Shown here: in pieces, positions 14,379 to 22,895 of the stretch
Layout of the letters: the number at the start of each line of letters is the position of its first letter
Position numbering within the stretch: position 1 is the first letter of the stretch
Source: JAPLSN01 sp964482955
GTDB lineage: Bacteria; Spirochaetota; Spirochaetia; Treponematales; UBA12059
DNA: 64,000 nucleotides
Direction: 5' to 3'
Assembly (NCBI GenBank): GCA_964482955.1
Contig: CAYZZW010000002.1
Coordinates: forward strand, 77,594 to 141,593
Notes under the pieces: model-generated
What the model was told of the DNA's origin: nothing
Database searches by the model: none
What the model saw: only the letters and a program-made list of their open reading frames with translations
Program-made: the position numbers and the translations under genes

Positions 14379-15088
14379 GACTGGGGCGTGCCCGAGGGCG
14401 CCCCGGCGTCCTGGGTGAGCATCTTGGCCTTGAGCTCCTCGAGGAGGGCGTCCGCTCCCGCGCCGGACTGCTCGAGCTTCTTGAATTCCTTTTCGAGGCT
14501 GGCGCCCTCGGAGAGGTCGGCCAACTCCACCTGGGCGTCGGCGCGGGCTTCGAGCTCGTCGACCTTCTTGGCCATGCGGTCGAAGGTGTCGAAGGCGCTC
14601 GTGTTGCCGGCCATGCTCGTCAGGGTCTTGGAGATCTTTTCCTGGGCTTCGGCGCGCTTCGAGCGGGCGATGAGGATGTTCTTCTTGCGGGTGGCCTCGT
14701 CGATCTTGTTCTGGAGCTGGCGGAGGGCTTCCTTCAGCTTTTCGACCGACGCCTTCTGCGCGTCCCATTGGGGCTTGAGCTGGGCGTAGTAGTTGTCGAA
14801 CTCCTGCTTGCGGACCAGGGCTTCCTTGGCCAGGTCGTCGCGCCCGGCCTTGACCGCGATCATCGCCTTCTTCTCCCACTCCTCGGACTGGGTCTTCTGG
14901 GAGATGAGCTCGCGCTCGATCTTCTTCTCGTCGGCGATGGACATGGCGACGGATTTCTTCGATTCGACCATCTGCGTGTTCATGTCCAGGAGCAGCTGGT
15001 TGAGCATCTTCTCGGGGTTTTCGGCCTTCGAGATGAGGTCGTTTATGTTCGAAGAAAGCAGGGTCTTGAGCCTGTCGAAAATTCCCAT
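14375..15088 (-). CDS. pspA: PspA/IM30-family membrane stress protein
   Basis: A 237-residue, almost entirely helical protein of the PspA/IM30 (ESCRT-III-like) family, which assembles on the inner face of the cytoplasmic membrane and protects it under stress. It begins with the family's amphipathic helix (MGIFDRLKTLLSSNINDLI) and continues as a long coiled coil with many Lys/Glu/Gln residues up to about residue 215. The ATG has GAGGAGGC upstream. It follows the YbjN-like gene by 21 bases and overlaps the winged-helix gene, all on one strand behind a strong promoter at 16165-16193. Presence of a STAS protein in the same unit suggests stress-linked control. Confidence 0.92.
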   Translation of the reverse strand: MGIFDRLKTLLSSNINDLISKAENPEKMLNQLLLDMNTQMVESKKSVAMSIADEKKIERELISQKTQSEEWEKKAMIAVKAGRDDLAKEALVRKQEFDNYYAQLKPQWDAQKASVEKLKEALRQLQNKIDEATRKKNILIARSKRAEAQEKISKTLTSMAGNTSAFDTFDRMAKKVDELEARADAQVELADLSEGASLEKEFKKLEQSGAGADALLEELKAKMLTQDAGAPSGTPQS

Positions 15089-15109
15089 GGTTAAAGCCTC
15101 CTCGTCCTG

Positions 15110-15493
15110 TCAGGAGCGGTATGCGCCCAGGATCTTGTAGTGTTTGCCGAGCGCGAAGCCGATCGAGTCGAGACTGGCTTCGAATTCGGAGCGGTCCATC
15201 GTCGCGTATTCGAGGGTGTCGACGAGGATGATTTCGTTCTTTTCGATGGCGTAGGCGCCGTGGGTGACGTCCTCGGCGTTGAGCTTGAGCAAGGTTTCGA
15301 AGAGTTCGAGCTTCTTGTCCTTGGGGACGTCCATCGCCTTGGCGCGGATGACGACGATGGGATCGTCGAAGGCGGCCACGACCTGGACGAGGCCGCGGCT
15401 CCGGTCGTTCACGAGAAAGGCGCCGGGGCTTATTTCCTGGTATTCGATCTTGAGCTCGATCAGGAACTGCTCGATCTTGTTGAGGCCGTTCAT
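15110..15493 (-). CDS. YbjN-domain protein
   Basis: A 127-residue soluble protein with the alternating beta-alpha pattern of the YbjN / type III secretion chaperone-like fold (FLIELKIEYQEISPGAFLV, then VVAAFDDPIVVIRAKAM and a helix LFETLLKLN). YbjN-like proteins act as small regulatory or chaperone-like partners; the precise role is unknown. The ATG is preceded by GGGAGGAAGC. Its location between a STAS protein and PspA suggests that it binds or modulates PspA or the stress-response machinery. Length is typical for the domain. Confidence 0.75.
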   Translation of the reverse strand: MNGLNKIEQFLIELKIEYQEISPGAFLVNDRSRGLVQVVAAFDDPIVVIRAKAMDVPKDKKLELFETLLKLNAEDVTHGAYAIEKNEIILVDTLEYATMDRSEFEASLDSIGFALGKHYKILGAYRS

Positions 15494-15545
15494 GCTTCCT
15501 CCCGTTTCCCGATGTGCGCGCGCGAGTACGATCCGACGGAACGTA

Positions 15546-16118
15546 TTATCCGAGGAACACCTGGCCGGACGCGTCGATGGCGAGTATCGTCTTGCACTCG
15601 GAGCATCGGAAACGTCCCGGTTTGGCGGCTTTCAGCTTCTTGTTGCAGATGGGGCAGGAGAAGATCTTCGGGAACACCGACTGCGAGGAGCTCTGGTCTC
15701 CCTGCTGGTAGAAGTTCACGGCGTCGTCGAGGTTGTCTTTAATATTGAAGAATTGCGAAAATCCGAGCAGCTGGAAGACTTCGTAGACCTTGGGCTGGAT
15801 TTCGAGCAGGACGATGTCGCCGCCGCGCGGTTTCACGGCCTTGAGGAAGGCGGTGAAGGAGCCGATGCCGGTGGATGACACGTAATTGAGCCCGGAACAG
15901 TTGAAAATGAGGCGGATGTAGCCCGATTCGATGGCCTTGCCGACGCGTTTCTGGAAAAAATTCGAATTGTAGGTGTCGATGTAGCCGGTCAAGTAGAGGG
16001 CGAGGCAATTTTCGACTTTCTTGCGTCCGCCGTCGTCCATGTCAAGGCGCTGGAGCCGTATTTTAAGGCTGTCGTCCTTTTCGTCGTCGAATCCGGGAAC
16101 AATATCATTATTGTTCAT
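15546..16118 (-). CDS. STAS-domain anti-sigma-factor-antagonist-like protein with C-terminal zinc ribbon
   Basis: A 190-residue cytoplasmic protein. A short acidic N-terminus leads into a STAS domain (about residues 20-125), with the central FNCSGLNYVSSTGIGSF corresponding to the phosphorylatable Ser region of SpoIIAA/RsbV antagonists. The C-terminus holds a zinc ribbon with two CxxC pairs (CPICNKK and CSECKT). STAS proteins switch sigma factors or signalling complexes through partner binding; the added zinc ribbon is unusual. The ATG at 16118 has GAGGAG upstream and a TTGACA promoter 50 bases further. It is the first gene of the STAS-YbjN-PspA-winged-helix unit. Confidence 0.85.
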   Translation of the reverse strand: MNNNDIVPGFDDEKDDSLKIRLQRLDMDDGGRKKVENCLALYLTGYIDTYNSNFFQKRVGKAIESGYIRLIFNCSGLNYVSSTGIGSFTAFLKAVKPRGGDIVLLEIQPKVYEVFQLLGFSQFFNIKDNLDDAVNFYQQGDQSSSQSVFPKIFSCPICNKKLKAAKPGRFRCSECKTILAIDASGQVFLG

Positions 16119-16164
16119 GGTGCTCCTCGTACTGTGCGCTCGGGACGGACCCGCGGATTTTTCA

Positions 16165-16193
16165 ACCCTAGTGCAAGTCCAAAACACTGTCAA
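16165..16193 (-). promoter_or_regulatory. Promoter of the STAS-YbjN-PspA operon
   Basis: Minus strand: perfect TTGACA (16188-16193), 17-base spacer, TAGGGT (16165-16170). The leader of about 40 bases carries a GAGGAG before the STAS gene, unlike the leaderless promoters elsewhere. Confidence 0.6.
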
Positions 16194-16331
16194 GCTCGCG
16201 CCGTTCGGGCGCGACGGGCGCCGTTTTCCGGGGCGAAGTCGGGCTTCGTCCCCCGTAGAGTATCGGTATAAATGTCGGATTTTCCCACCGTACGCGACCT
16301 CTTCCGTCGTTCGGAGCCTTCGGGCGGCGAC

Positions 16332-17072
16332 TTACCAGGAAAACAGCCCTTCGTCCGCGTTCAGGACCGAGCCGTTCCAGACGGCGTTCCCGTCCGCGAC
16401 GAGGTTGGCCGCGAGCTCCGCGAGGTCCCGCGCGGGCACGAGGCGTCCGTGCGGCGTCTTGGAGGCCAGTTCGGCCTTGAGTTCGGGGCCGAGGTACTCC
16501 GTGTCGACGAAGCCGGGGCAGACCGCCAGCGCGGCGATGCCGTCGGCCGCGTACCCCGCCGCCACCGACTTCACGAGCGACGACAGCCCCGTTTTGGCGG
16601 CGGCGTAGGCCGCGTTGGTGCGGAAGCCGCGGATCGCGTCCGTCCTCGTCCCCCCGAAGAGGACGATGCGCCCCCAACCGCGCGTTTTCATGCCACCGAG
16701 CGCGCGGGAGACGAGGGCGCCGGGCAGGGCCAGGTCGAGTTCGGCGACGCTCCGCCATTCGGTCGAGGTCGTCTCGTGGAGCGGCTTTTGCAGGAAGGGA
16801 CCGAAGGCGCAGACGAGGATGTCGCAGCGGGCGGCGCGGTCGAGCGCGAACGCGGCGTCGTTGAGGTCCGCGATGCGCCCGGCGCTGCCGTCCGCCCGGT
16901 GCCCCGCCTCGCGGAGACGCGCGAGCGCGCGCCGAAGGCCTTCGTCGCTTCCCCCGTGCAGGTCGAGGGTCGCGCCCCGTTCCGCCATCGCGCGCGCCAC
17001 CTCGAAGCCGATGCCGCCCGTGCCCCCGAGGACGAAGGCCGTCCGCCCCTCCAAACCGAGTTCGTGTGCCAT
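16332..17072 (-). CDS. Short-chain dehydrogenase/reductase-family oxidoreductase
   Basis: A 246-residue cytoplasmic oxidoreductase of the classical SDR fold. The dinucleotide-binding GGTGGIG is at residues 16-22 and the catalytic YxxxK at Tyr156/Lys160 (AAYAAAKTGLSSL). The Ser normally 13 residues before Tyr is not obvious; Thr142 and Thr144 flank that position. The NNAG motif is also replaced (CAFGPF). The enzyme may therefore be divergent in mechanism or a non-catalytic relative. Upstream, TAGGCT lies six bases before the ATG and no Shine-Dalgarno is visible. It is divergent from the TrmJ-like gene. The substrate is unknown. Confidence 0.85.
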   Translation of the reverse strand: MAHELGLEGRTAFVLGGTGGIGFEVARAMAERGATLDLHGGSDEGLRRALARLREAGHRADGSAGRIADLNDAAFALDRAARCDILVCAFGPFLQKPLHETTSTEWRSVAELDLALPGALVSRALGGMKTRGWGRIVLFGGTRTDAIRGFRTNAAYAAAKTGLSSLVKSVAAGYAADGIAALAVCPGFVDTEYLGPELKAELASKTPHGRLVPARDLAELAANLVADGNAVWNGSVLNADEGLFSW

Positions 17073-17118
17073 GGTAGAAGCCTAGCCCGCGGCGGCCGTT
17101 CGCGCTAGTATCGGCGCC

Positions 17119-17883
17119 ATGGACGATTTCGACCGTTTCGCCGTCGTGCTGTGCGGGGCCGAGGAGAGCGGCAACGTCGGGGCGGCGTGCCGCGCCATGA
17201 AGACGATGGGCTTCAAGCGCCTCAAGCTGGCCGCCTGCCGCCCCGTCGACGAGGACCGCGCGCGGACGATGGCCGTCCACGCCTTCGACGTGTACGAGGC
17301 GTCCGAGCGCTTCGACACGCTCGCGGACGCGTTGGCCGACGTCGACTTCGCGGTCGGCTTCACCAGGCGGCTCGGCCAGCGCCGCAAGGACGTCTCGATA
17401 CCGGTGGACCGCTTCGCGGAGGAGGCGTGGCGCCGCGCTCCGGGACGGATCGCCCTCGTGTTCGGCAACGAGCGGAGCGGCCTGTCGCGCGAGGAGCTCG
17501 ACCTCTGCGACGCGGCGGTCCACGTCCCCAGCTCCGACGACTTCCCGTCGCTCAACCTGTCGCACGCCGTGCAGATCGCGTGCTGGGAGCTCAGGCGCGT
17601 CGCCCCGTCGCGGCCGGCCGCGGGCGCGCTGTCCGTCCGCGACGACGCCGATCCCGCGACGCGCGCGGAGCTCGACGCCGCCGTGGAACGCGTGACCGGG
17701 CGCATGGCCGCGCACGGCTGTTTCAGGCTCGCGGGTCGGCGCGACGCGGAGATCCTGCTCAGGTCCGCGGGCGCCCGGGCAGGCCTCTCGCGTTCCGAGC
17801 TCCGGCGCCTCGAATCGCTCGCGTTCCGCGCGATGGCCCTCGCGAAGGGCGGCGAACTTGACCGCGCCGACGGCGGGGAGTAG
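17119..17883 (+). CDS. TrmJ-like SpoU-family tRNA/rRNA methyltransferase
   Basis: A 254-residue SPOUT methyltransferase that transfers a methyl group from S-adenosylmethionine to RNA ribose. The knotted-fold motifs are present: an N-terminal ESGNVGAACRAMKTMGF, the central FGNERSGLS near residue 115, and the C-terminal PSLNLSHAVQIACWEL. Length and the helical C-terminal extension fit TrmJ (2'-O-methylation of position 32 in tRNA), but the exact target cannot be assigned by eye. A TAGTAT box lies seven bases before the ATG without a Shine-Dalgarno, suggesting a leaderless mRNA. It may be cotranscribed with the downstream exported protein. Confidence 0.85.
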   Translation: MDDFDRFAVVLCGAEESGNVGAACRAMKTMGFKRLKLAACRPVDEDRARTMAVHAFDVYEASERFDTLADALADVDFAVGFTRRLGQRRKDVSIPVDRFAEEAWRRAPGRIALVFGNERSGLSREELDLCDAAVHVPSSDDFPSLNLSHAVQIACWELRRVAPSRPAAGALSVRDDADPATRAELDAAVERVTGRMAAHGCFRLAGRRDAEILLRSAGARAGLSRSELRRLESLAFRAMALAKGGELDRADGGE

Positions 17884-17959
17884 AGTTGCCACGCCGGGCG
17901 CGGGATCGGATTCGCCGCGCCGGCGCAGGATCGAAATCACCGTGCCAGGGGGCTCCGCC

Positions 17960-18418
17960 ATGAAACGCACGCTCGTATCGCTCGTCGTCCTCGCGCTGGC
18001 CGCGTTCACGGTGTCCGCGCAAGGCTCGAACGCCGCCTCGTTCGACGCCGTCGTCGATTTCGACGCGTCCATCAAGGCGTTCGCCGCGGCCGCGAACGGC
18101 GGTCCCGCGCCGAAGGCGGACCGCTTCGCCCTGCTCGTCGGCACCGTCGGCTCGGTGATCAAGCGCTCCACGGAGCCGGTGTCGTACGCGGTGGAGCTCG
18201 TCTCCGGCGAGTGGATCGGCATGGAAGACGTGAAAACCTTCCATTTATATCTCGAATATTCGGGCGACGCGTTCACCGCGTTTTTCGACCGCAAGGCGGG
18301 ACTGGCCAAGCCGGGCGCCCGCGTGCTCGTCGTCTGCAAGTTCTCGCGCGTGGCCCCCGGCCCCGACGGCGCTCCCGCCGTGTGGCTCACGGGGCACAAA
18401 CTGAAAGTCGTGAACTGA
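17960..18418 (+). CDS. Small exported protein, OB-fold-like
   Basis: A 152-residue protein with a clear signal peptide (MKRTLVSLVVLALAAFTVSAQ). The mature part has alternating beta strands (RFALLVGTVGSVIKR, VSYAVELVSGEWIG, ARVLVVCKFSRV) that resemble a small OB-fold barrel, though no family is certain. The ATG at 17960 is preceded by AGGGGG. It lies 7 bases before the ABC transporter gene on the same strand, so an accessory periplasmic role in that system is possible but unproven. Confidence 0.6.
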   Translation: MKRTLVSLVVLALAAFTVSAQGSNAASFDAVVDFDASIKAFAAAANGGPAPKADRFALLVGTVGSVIKRSTEPVSYAVELVSGEWIGMEDVKTFHLYLEYSGDAFTAFFDRKAGLAKPGARVLVVCKFSRVAPGPDGAPAVWLTGHKLKVVN

Positions 18419-18425
18419 GGTTTCC

Positions 18426-19199
18426 ATGATCAAGCTCGAAAACGTCTCCAAATCCTACGCCCGCGGGGCAGTGAAGGCCGTCGACGGGCTCTCGCTCGAG
18501 ATCCCGGGCGGCGGAATCTTCGGCTTCCTCGGCCCGAACGGCGCCGGCAAGACCACCACCATCAAGATCCTCACGGGCGTCATCGCGCCGGACTCCGGCG
18601 CGGCCTCGATCGACGGCGTCGACGTGGCGGGAAACCCCATCGACGCCAAGCGCCGCCTCGGCTACGTGTCGGACAACCCGGAGCTCTTCTCCCGGCTCCG
18701 CGCGTGGGAGTACCTCAACTTCGTCGCGGACGTGCACGGCGTGCCGTCGGACCAGCGCCGCGAGCGCGTCGCCGAGCTTTCCGCGCGCTTCGAGGTCAAG
18801 GACGCGCTCGACGCGCCCATCGGCAGCCTGTCGCGCGGCATGAAGCAGAAGGTCCTCGTCGTCGCGAGCCTCGTGCACGACCCGGCCAACTGGATCCTCG
18901 ACGAGCCGATGGTCGGCCTCGACCCGATGGCGGCCTTCCGCCTCAAGGAACTCATGCGCGCCCGCGCGGACGCGGGCAAGACGGTGTTCTTCTCGACGCA
19001 TGTCATGGAAACGGCGGAGCGCGTGTGCGACCGCCTCGCGATCATCAACAAGGGAAGAATCGTCTTCTCGGGCACGCTCGACGGGCTCCGCGAACTCCGG
19101 GGCTCCGACGGCACGCTCGAAAACCTCTTCCTCGAGCTCGTCCAGCCCGCGGGAGCCGAAGGAGGGGAGGCCGTGCCGAACGGCGGTGGCTCGAGATGA
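18426..19199 (+). CDS. ABC transporter ATP-binding protein
   Basis: A 257-residue ATPase subunit of an ABC-2-type exporter. Walker A GPNGAGKT is at residues 36-43, the signature LSRGMKQ at 135-141, Walker B WILDEP at 156-161, and the switch His in STHV follows. The sequence SYARGAVKAVDGLSLEIPGG and an N-terminal IKLENVSKSY fit the CcmA/drug-export branch. Its stop overlaps the permease start as ATGA, so the two are translationally coupled. The transported substrate is unknown. Confidence 0.95.
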   Translation: MIKLENVSKSYARGAVKAVDGLSLEIPGGGIFGFLGPNGAGKTTTIKILTGVIAPDSGAASIDGVDVAGNPIDAKRRLGYVSDNPELFSRLRAWEYLNFVADVHGVPSDQRRERVAELSARFEVKDALDAPIGSLSRGMKQKVLVVASLVHDPANWILDEPMVGLDPMAAFRLKELMRARADAGKTVFFSTHVMETAERVCDRLAIINKGRIVFSGTLDGLRELRGSDGTLENLFLELVQPAGAEGGEAVPNGGGSR

Positions 19200-20866
19200 A
19201 AGCCTTCCTCAGCCTCTCCTGGCTCCTTGTCCGGACGACCTACGGCATCTCCTTCCCCCGCGGCAAGACGCGCGTGGACGCGAAAACGGTCGCGAAGACG
19301 GTCGGCATCGCGCTGCTCTTCCTGTACATGATCGCGAGCTTCGGCGCGATCTTCCTGGCCATGAGCGTCGCCCAGTACGAGGCGCTCAAGCCGCTCGGCC
19401 TCCAGGCTATGGTCCTCCTCAACGCCGCGCTCGTCGCCACGGCGGCCACCTTCGTGTTCGGGCTCCTCACGGCGCTCTCGACCTACTGGTCGGGCGGCGC
19501 GGAGGAACAGCTCAACGCCCTGCCCATCGGGCCGCGCGCGCGCCTCGGCGCCAAGTTCGTCGTCACGTGGGTGTCCGAGATCGCGCTGTCCGTCCTCCTC
19601 ATGGGCATCGCGCTCGGCGTGTACGGCTTCCACGAGCGACCTTCGCCCGCGTTCTACCTGCAGGGAGCGCTGATCGCGGCCGGCCTGCCGCTCGGACCGC
19701 TCGCGCTCTGTTACCTCGTCCTCGTGCCGCTCCTCCGCCTCGGGCGCCCGTTCCGGAACAAGAACGTCCTCACGGTCGCGGTCGGCCTCGCGGCGCTTCT
19801 CCTCGCGGTGGGCTTCAACATCCTCAACCAGCGCGTCATGTCCCGGCTCCGCGACGTCGAGTGGATCGTCGCGAACCTCGGCGATCCGGATTCGATCGTC
19901 GCGCGTCTGTCCGCCGCGTGGCCGCCGGTGGCGCTGGGGCTCGAGTCGCTGACCGCGCCCTTCGGTCCCGCGTCCGTCCTGCGGTCGCTCGCCAGCGTCG
20001 CCGTCGGAGCGGCCGCGGCCGTGATCGTCACGCTGCTCCTCGGGCCGGCGTACGTGCACAGCCTGGCCGGCTTCGGCGAGACCGCGTGGAAGCGCCTTTC
20101 GCGCGCGGACGACTTCATCGACCGCCGCTTCGCCGCGCGCCCGTCCTTCGCCGCGCTCTTCGGCCGGGAGTTCGTCCTCATGAACCGCGAGCCGAGCTAC
20201 TTCCTGAACGGCCCGCTCGTCGTGGTCTTCATGCCCGTCCTCATGGCGATCATGTTCGTCGCACAGCGCGCCGCCTTCGCCGAGGAGTTCGCGCGGCTGG
20301 CGCCGATCCTGGGCGGTCCGTACGGCATGCTCGTCGTCGCGGGCGCCGCGGCCTTCCTCGGCTCCATGACGAGCATCGCGTGCACGTCCGTGTCCCGCGA
20401 CGCGAAGATGCTCGCCGCCCTCAAGGCCCTGCCCGTGAAGCCCGAGGAGTACTTCCTGGCCAAGCTGGCGCACGCCCTCGTCTTCGCGCTGCTCGGCGCG
20501 CTTTTCGCGGGCGTTCCCCTCGCGTTCGCCATCAAGCTGCCGTTTCCGAAGGCGGCGCTCGGGGTCGCCACGGGCTTGTCGCTTTCGACCTTCGTCAACG
20601 TCGCGGGGCTCTACCTCGACATGGCCGCGCCGCGCCTCCGCTGGGAAAACCCCCTCGCCGCGCTCAAGCAGAACCCGAACTCGGTCGTCGTCGTCCTCGG
20701 CTCCATGGCCCTGCTCGGCGGCCTCGGCTTCCTGTCGACGCGCCTGCCGCTCGACGCGGCCGGCATGGCGGCGCTCTTCGGCGGCGTGCCCGCGCTCCTG
20801 TCCGCCGCCGCGTTGGCATTCTTGCCGGTCTTTTCGCGTAAACGCTTCGCCGCCATCGAACCCTGA
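19196..20866 (+). CDS. ABC transporter permease, about 12 membrane segments
   Basis: A 556-residue integral membrane partner of the preceding ATPase. It has two halves each with about six hydrophobic segments, separated by a soluble region near residues 290-325 (WKRLSRADDFIDRRFA). The first half starts with a cytoplasmic-looking helix (SWLLVRTTYGISFPRGK). Large two-half permeases of this kind are typical of ABC-2-type exporters with a single ATPase gene acting as a homodimer. The ATG at 19196 overlaps the upstream stop. It ends shortly before a REP-like palindrome that may mark the 3' end of the transcript. Confidence 0.85.
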   Translation: MKAFLSLSWLLVRTTYGISFPRGKTRVDAKTVAKTVGIALLFLYMIASFGAIFLAMSVAQYEALKPLGLQAMVLLNAALVATAATFVFGLLTALSTYWSGGAEEQLNALPIGPRARLGAKFVVTWVSEIALSVLLMGIALGVYGFHERPSPAFYLQGALIAAGLPLGPLALCYLVLVPLLRLGRPFRNKNVLTVAVGLAALLLAVGFNILNQRVMSRLRDVEWIVANLGDPDSIVARLSAAWPPVALGLESLTAPFGPASVLRSLASVAVGAAAAVIVTLLLGPAYVHSLAGFGETAWKRLSRADDFIDRRFAARPSFAALFGREFVLMNREPSYFLNGPLVVVFMPVLMAIMFVAQRAAFAEEFARLAPILGGPYGMLVVAGAAAFLGSMTSIACTSVSRDAKMLAALKALPVKPEEYFLAKLAHALVFALLGALFAGVPLAFAIKLPFPKAALGVATGLSLSTFVNVAGLYLDMAAPRLRWENPLAALKQNPNSVVVVLGSMALLGGLGFLSTRLPLDAAGMAALFGGVPALLSAAALAFLPVFSRKRFAAIEP

Positions 20867-20914
20867 GTTTCGCGTGATTCCCGAATAACAATCGTTTTGA
20901 CCGAGTCAGGCGAA

Positions 20915-20972
20915 CGAGAGGGAAACCTTTCCGAAAGGTTTCCCTCTCGCGCTCTCCTTTCCAAATCCCGCC
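20915..20972 (+). repeat. REP-like palindromic element, copy 4
   Basis: A perfect 16-base-pair stem (arms 20915-20930 and 20934-20949) with a three-base loop, then the tail CTCTCCTTTCCAAATCCCGCC. The arms differ from copies 1-3 (CGAGAGGGAAACC instead of CGGGGAAGGGAACC) in both strands, so pairing is kept. Confidence 0.8.
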
Positions 20973-21092
20973 CGAAGACCGCTACGACCTTGGCACTAGG
21001 AAAATCGCTACCGGAGGCCGATGGAGCGGCCGCGTTCCGGGGATATCGTTCCCCGCATCCGGGGCGAGGTCCCGCGGAAAAGGCAGGTCGGT

Positions 21093-22895
21093 ATGAAGGG
21101 AAGGTTTCGGGCGTCGCTGGCGCTCGTCGTGTCGTTGGTCGGAGCCGCGGGGATCTTGTGCGCCTGCGCGTCGGGAACGCGCGCGGAGCCGGAGGCGCTC
21201 GCGGCGGCGACGGAGCTGTCGCCGGGCATGACGAAGTACGGCGCGTCGACGCTGGACGCCACGGGACCCATCCCGCTCCTGTGCCTGTCGGGCACGCCGT
21301 ACGAACAGGGTTACGCGTACGGCGTCCTCGCGCGCGAACGCCTCGCGTCCCTGCTCGGGAAGATCGTCCGCCTGCGCGACACGTACGGGCGCGAGGTGCC
21401 GTGGCCTTTCCGCGGCTTCGCGAAGGGCAAGCTCGAGGCGAAGGTCAAGGCGTTCGAAAAGCGGACGCCGCAGCGCTACCTCGACGAGATGCGCGGCCTT
21501 TCGGACGGCTCGGGCATCGCGTACCGCGACGTGCTCTTCTGGTGCTCCGGCGCGACGATGCTCATGGGGTGCACCTCCGTCCTCTCCGCGGCCGATCCCG
21601 GGAACGGCGGCCTGATCCACGGCCGCAACTTCGATTTCGGCCCCTGGTTCCTCGGCGAGCATCCGATCATCGTCCGTTACGACGACGGCGCGTCCGTCCC
21701 GGCGTGGAACCTGAGCATCCTCGGCTACCTCCCCGGCTTCAACGCGTGCAACGAGCGCGGCGTCGCGGTCTCCATCAACATGTCCTCGCCGAACGAGCGC
21801 GGGCCGTACGGCATCCCCATGGGCTGGAAGATCCGCGAGGTCATCCGCACCGCCGCGACGCTCGCCGAGGCGCGCTCGGTCCTCCTCGGATCGCCCAACG
21901 ACATCCACGCGTGGATCGGCACCGTGTCGAGCGCCTCCGAAGGCAAGGGCATCGTGTTCGATCTCAAGGAGGACGCGCAGGCCGAGACGCCGTGGTCGAT
22001 CGCCGAGGCGCCGCGTTTCGTGTTCAACCGCGCCTTCGGCGACGGGCGCCACGTCGAGGACGGCCTCGCGAAGGCGTACGCGGACCCCGCGGAAGTCCTC
22101 GCCACCACGAACGTCCGTCGCTGGGACGCGTCGCGCGAGTACCTCGCCAAAAACGGCGTCGGTTCGCCCGAGGGGATGTGGAACGCGCTCGCGACGCCCG
22201 ACTGGCTCGACGACGCCGCGTTCGCCCGGAGCAACGGCATCGCCGGTCCCTCCACGCTCTACACCATCGTATTCGACCTGGTCCGGAAGCGCTTGTTCGT
22301 CGCGGCGGACGACTCGTGGTCGGCGTGGGCTCCCGCCTGGCGCCTCGACCTGGAGACGAAGACCTTCGAGGCTTTCCGCGGCGCGGATCCCCGGTCGGAA
22401 AAAGCCGATTTCGTCGCGGCGCACGAGCGCTGGCTCGAGCTCAAGCGGCTCGAATTCGCGGGAAAGCTCGCGATGGACGCGCTCGACGAAACGCTCGATC
22501 CGCTGACCCTCGTCGAGTTGGGCGCCCCGATGGCCATCTCGAAACCGGCGACGCGCCCCGCGTTCCTCGCGCTCGTCGAGCGCGCCCGGAAGCTCCATCC
22601 CGCGGACGAACTCCTTCCGTTCGTCGTGGCGTACTTCGACGGCGACAAGAGCCCGGCCCGCGTCATCGACTTGTACGAACCGCTGTTCCGCGCGGAAGGC
22701 GTCATGCCCCTCGACGACACGCGCGCCGGTTTCGTCGCGGAGCTCGCGACGGCGTACGCCAAGGCGAAGCGTCCGGCCGAGGCGGAGGCGCGCGCCCGGG
22801 AGTGGCTCGCGTGGTACGGCGCGGACGTCGCGCGCTTCGACCGCGTCGACGCGTACGCCGCGACGCGGTCGAGCATGGAGAAGCTCGTGAAATGA
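21093..22895 (+). CDS. Exported C45/AAT-like Ntn-hydrolase lipoprotein
   Basis: A 600-residue lipoprotein. The signal peptide ends in a lipobox LCA-C. The mature part resembles the acyl-CoA:6-aminopenicillanate acyltransferase / peptidase C45 branch of the Ntn hydrolases: the motif MGCTSV places the candidate nucleophile at Cys160, followed by the family's GGLIHGRNFDF. A C-terminal helical region of about 150 residues, TPR-like, follows. Family members need self-cleavage before the nucleophile; here a full N-terminal segment precedes Cys160. Hydrolysis of an amide or bile-salt-like substrate in the periplasm is inferred. A GGAGG also lies before an ATG at 21021, which would add 24 residues and lengthen the signal peptide unhelpfully. 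It overlaps the next gene as ATGA. Confidence 0.75.
   Translation: MKGRFRASLALVVSLVGAAGILCACASGTRAEPEALAAATELSPGMTKYGASTLDATGPIPLLCLSGTPYEQGYAYGVLARERLASLLGKIVRLRDTYGREVPWPFRGFAKGKLEAKVKAFEKRTPQRYLDEMRGLSDGSGIAYRDVLFWCSGATMLMGCTSVLSAADPGNGGLIHGRNFDFGPWFLGEHPIIVRYDDGASVPAWNLSILGYLPGFNACNERGVAVSINMSSPNERGPYGIPMGWKIREVIRTAATLAEARSVLLGSPNDIHAWIGTVSSASEGKGIVFDLKEDAQAETPWSIAEAPRFVFNRAFGDGRHVEDGLAKAYADPAEVLATTNVRRWDASREYLAKNGVGSPEGMWNALATPDWLDDAAFARSNGIAGPSTLYTIVFDLVRKRLFVAADDSWSAWAPAWRLDLETKTFEAFRGADPRSEKADFVAAHERWLELKRLEFAGKLAMDALDETLDPLTLVELGAPMAISKPATRPAFLALVERARKLHPADELLPFVVAYFDGDKSPARVIDLYEPLFRAEGVMPLDDTRAGFVAELATAYAKAKRPAEAEARAREWLAWYGADVARFDRVDAYAATRSSMEKLVK

Noticed and set aside
16240..16290. 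A TATAAA-like box and hairpin between the SDR stop and the STAS promoter
   Set aside because: No gene to serve on the plus strand, and the hairpin has no T-run; I could not separate it from chance.
17073..17090. Leaderless promoter for the SDR gene
   Set aside because: TAGGCT is six bases before the ATG, but no acceptable -35 is present on that strand.
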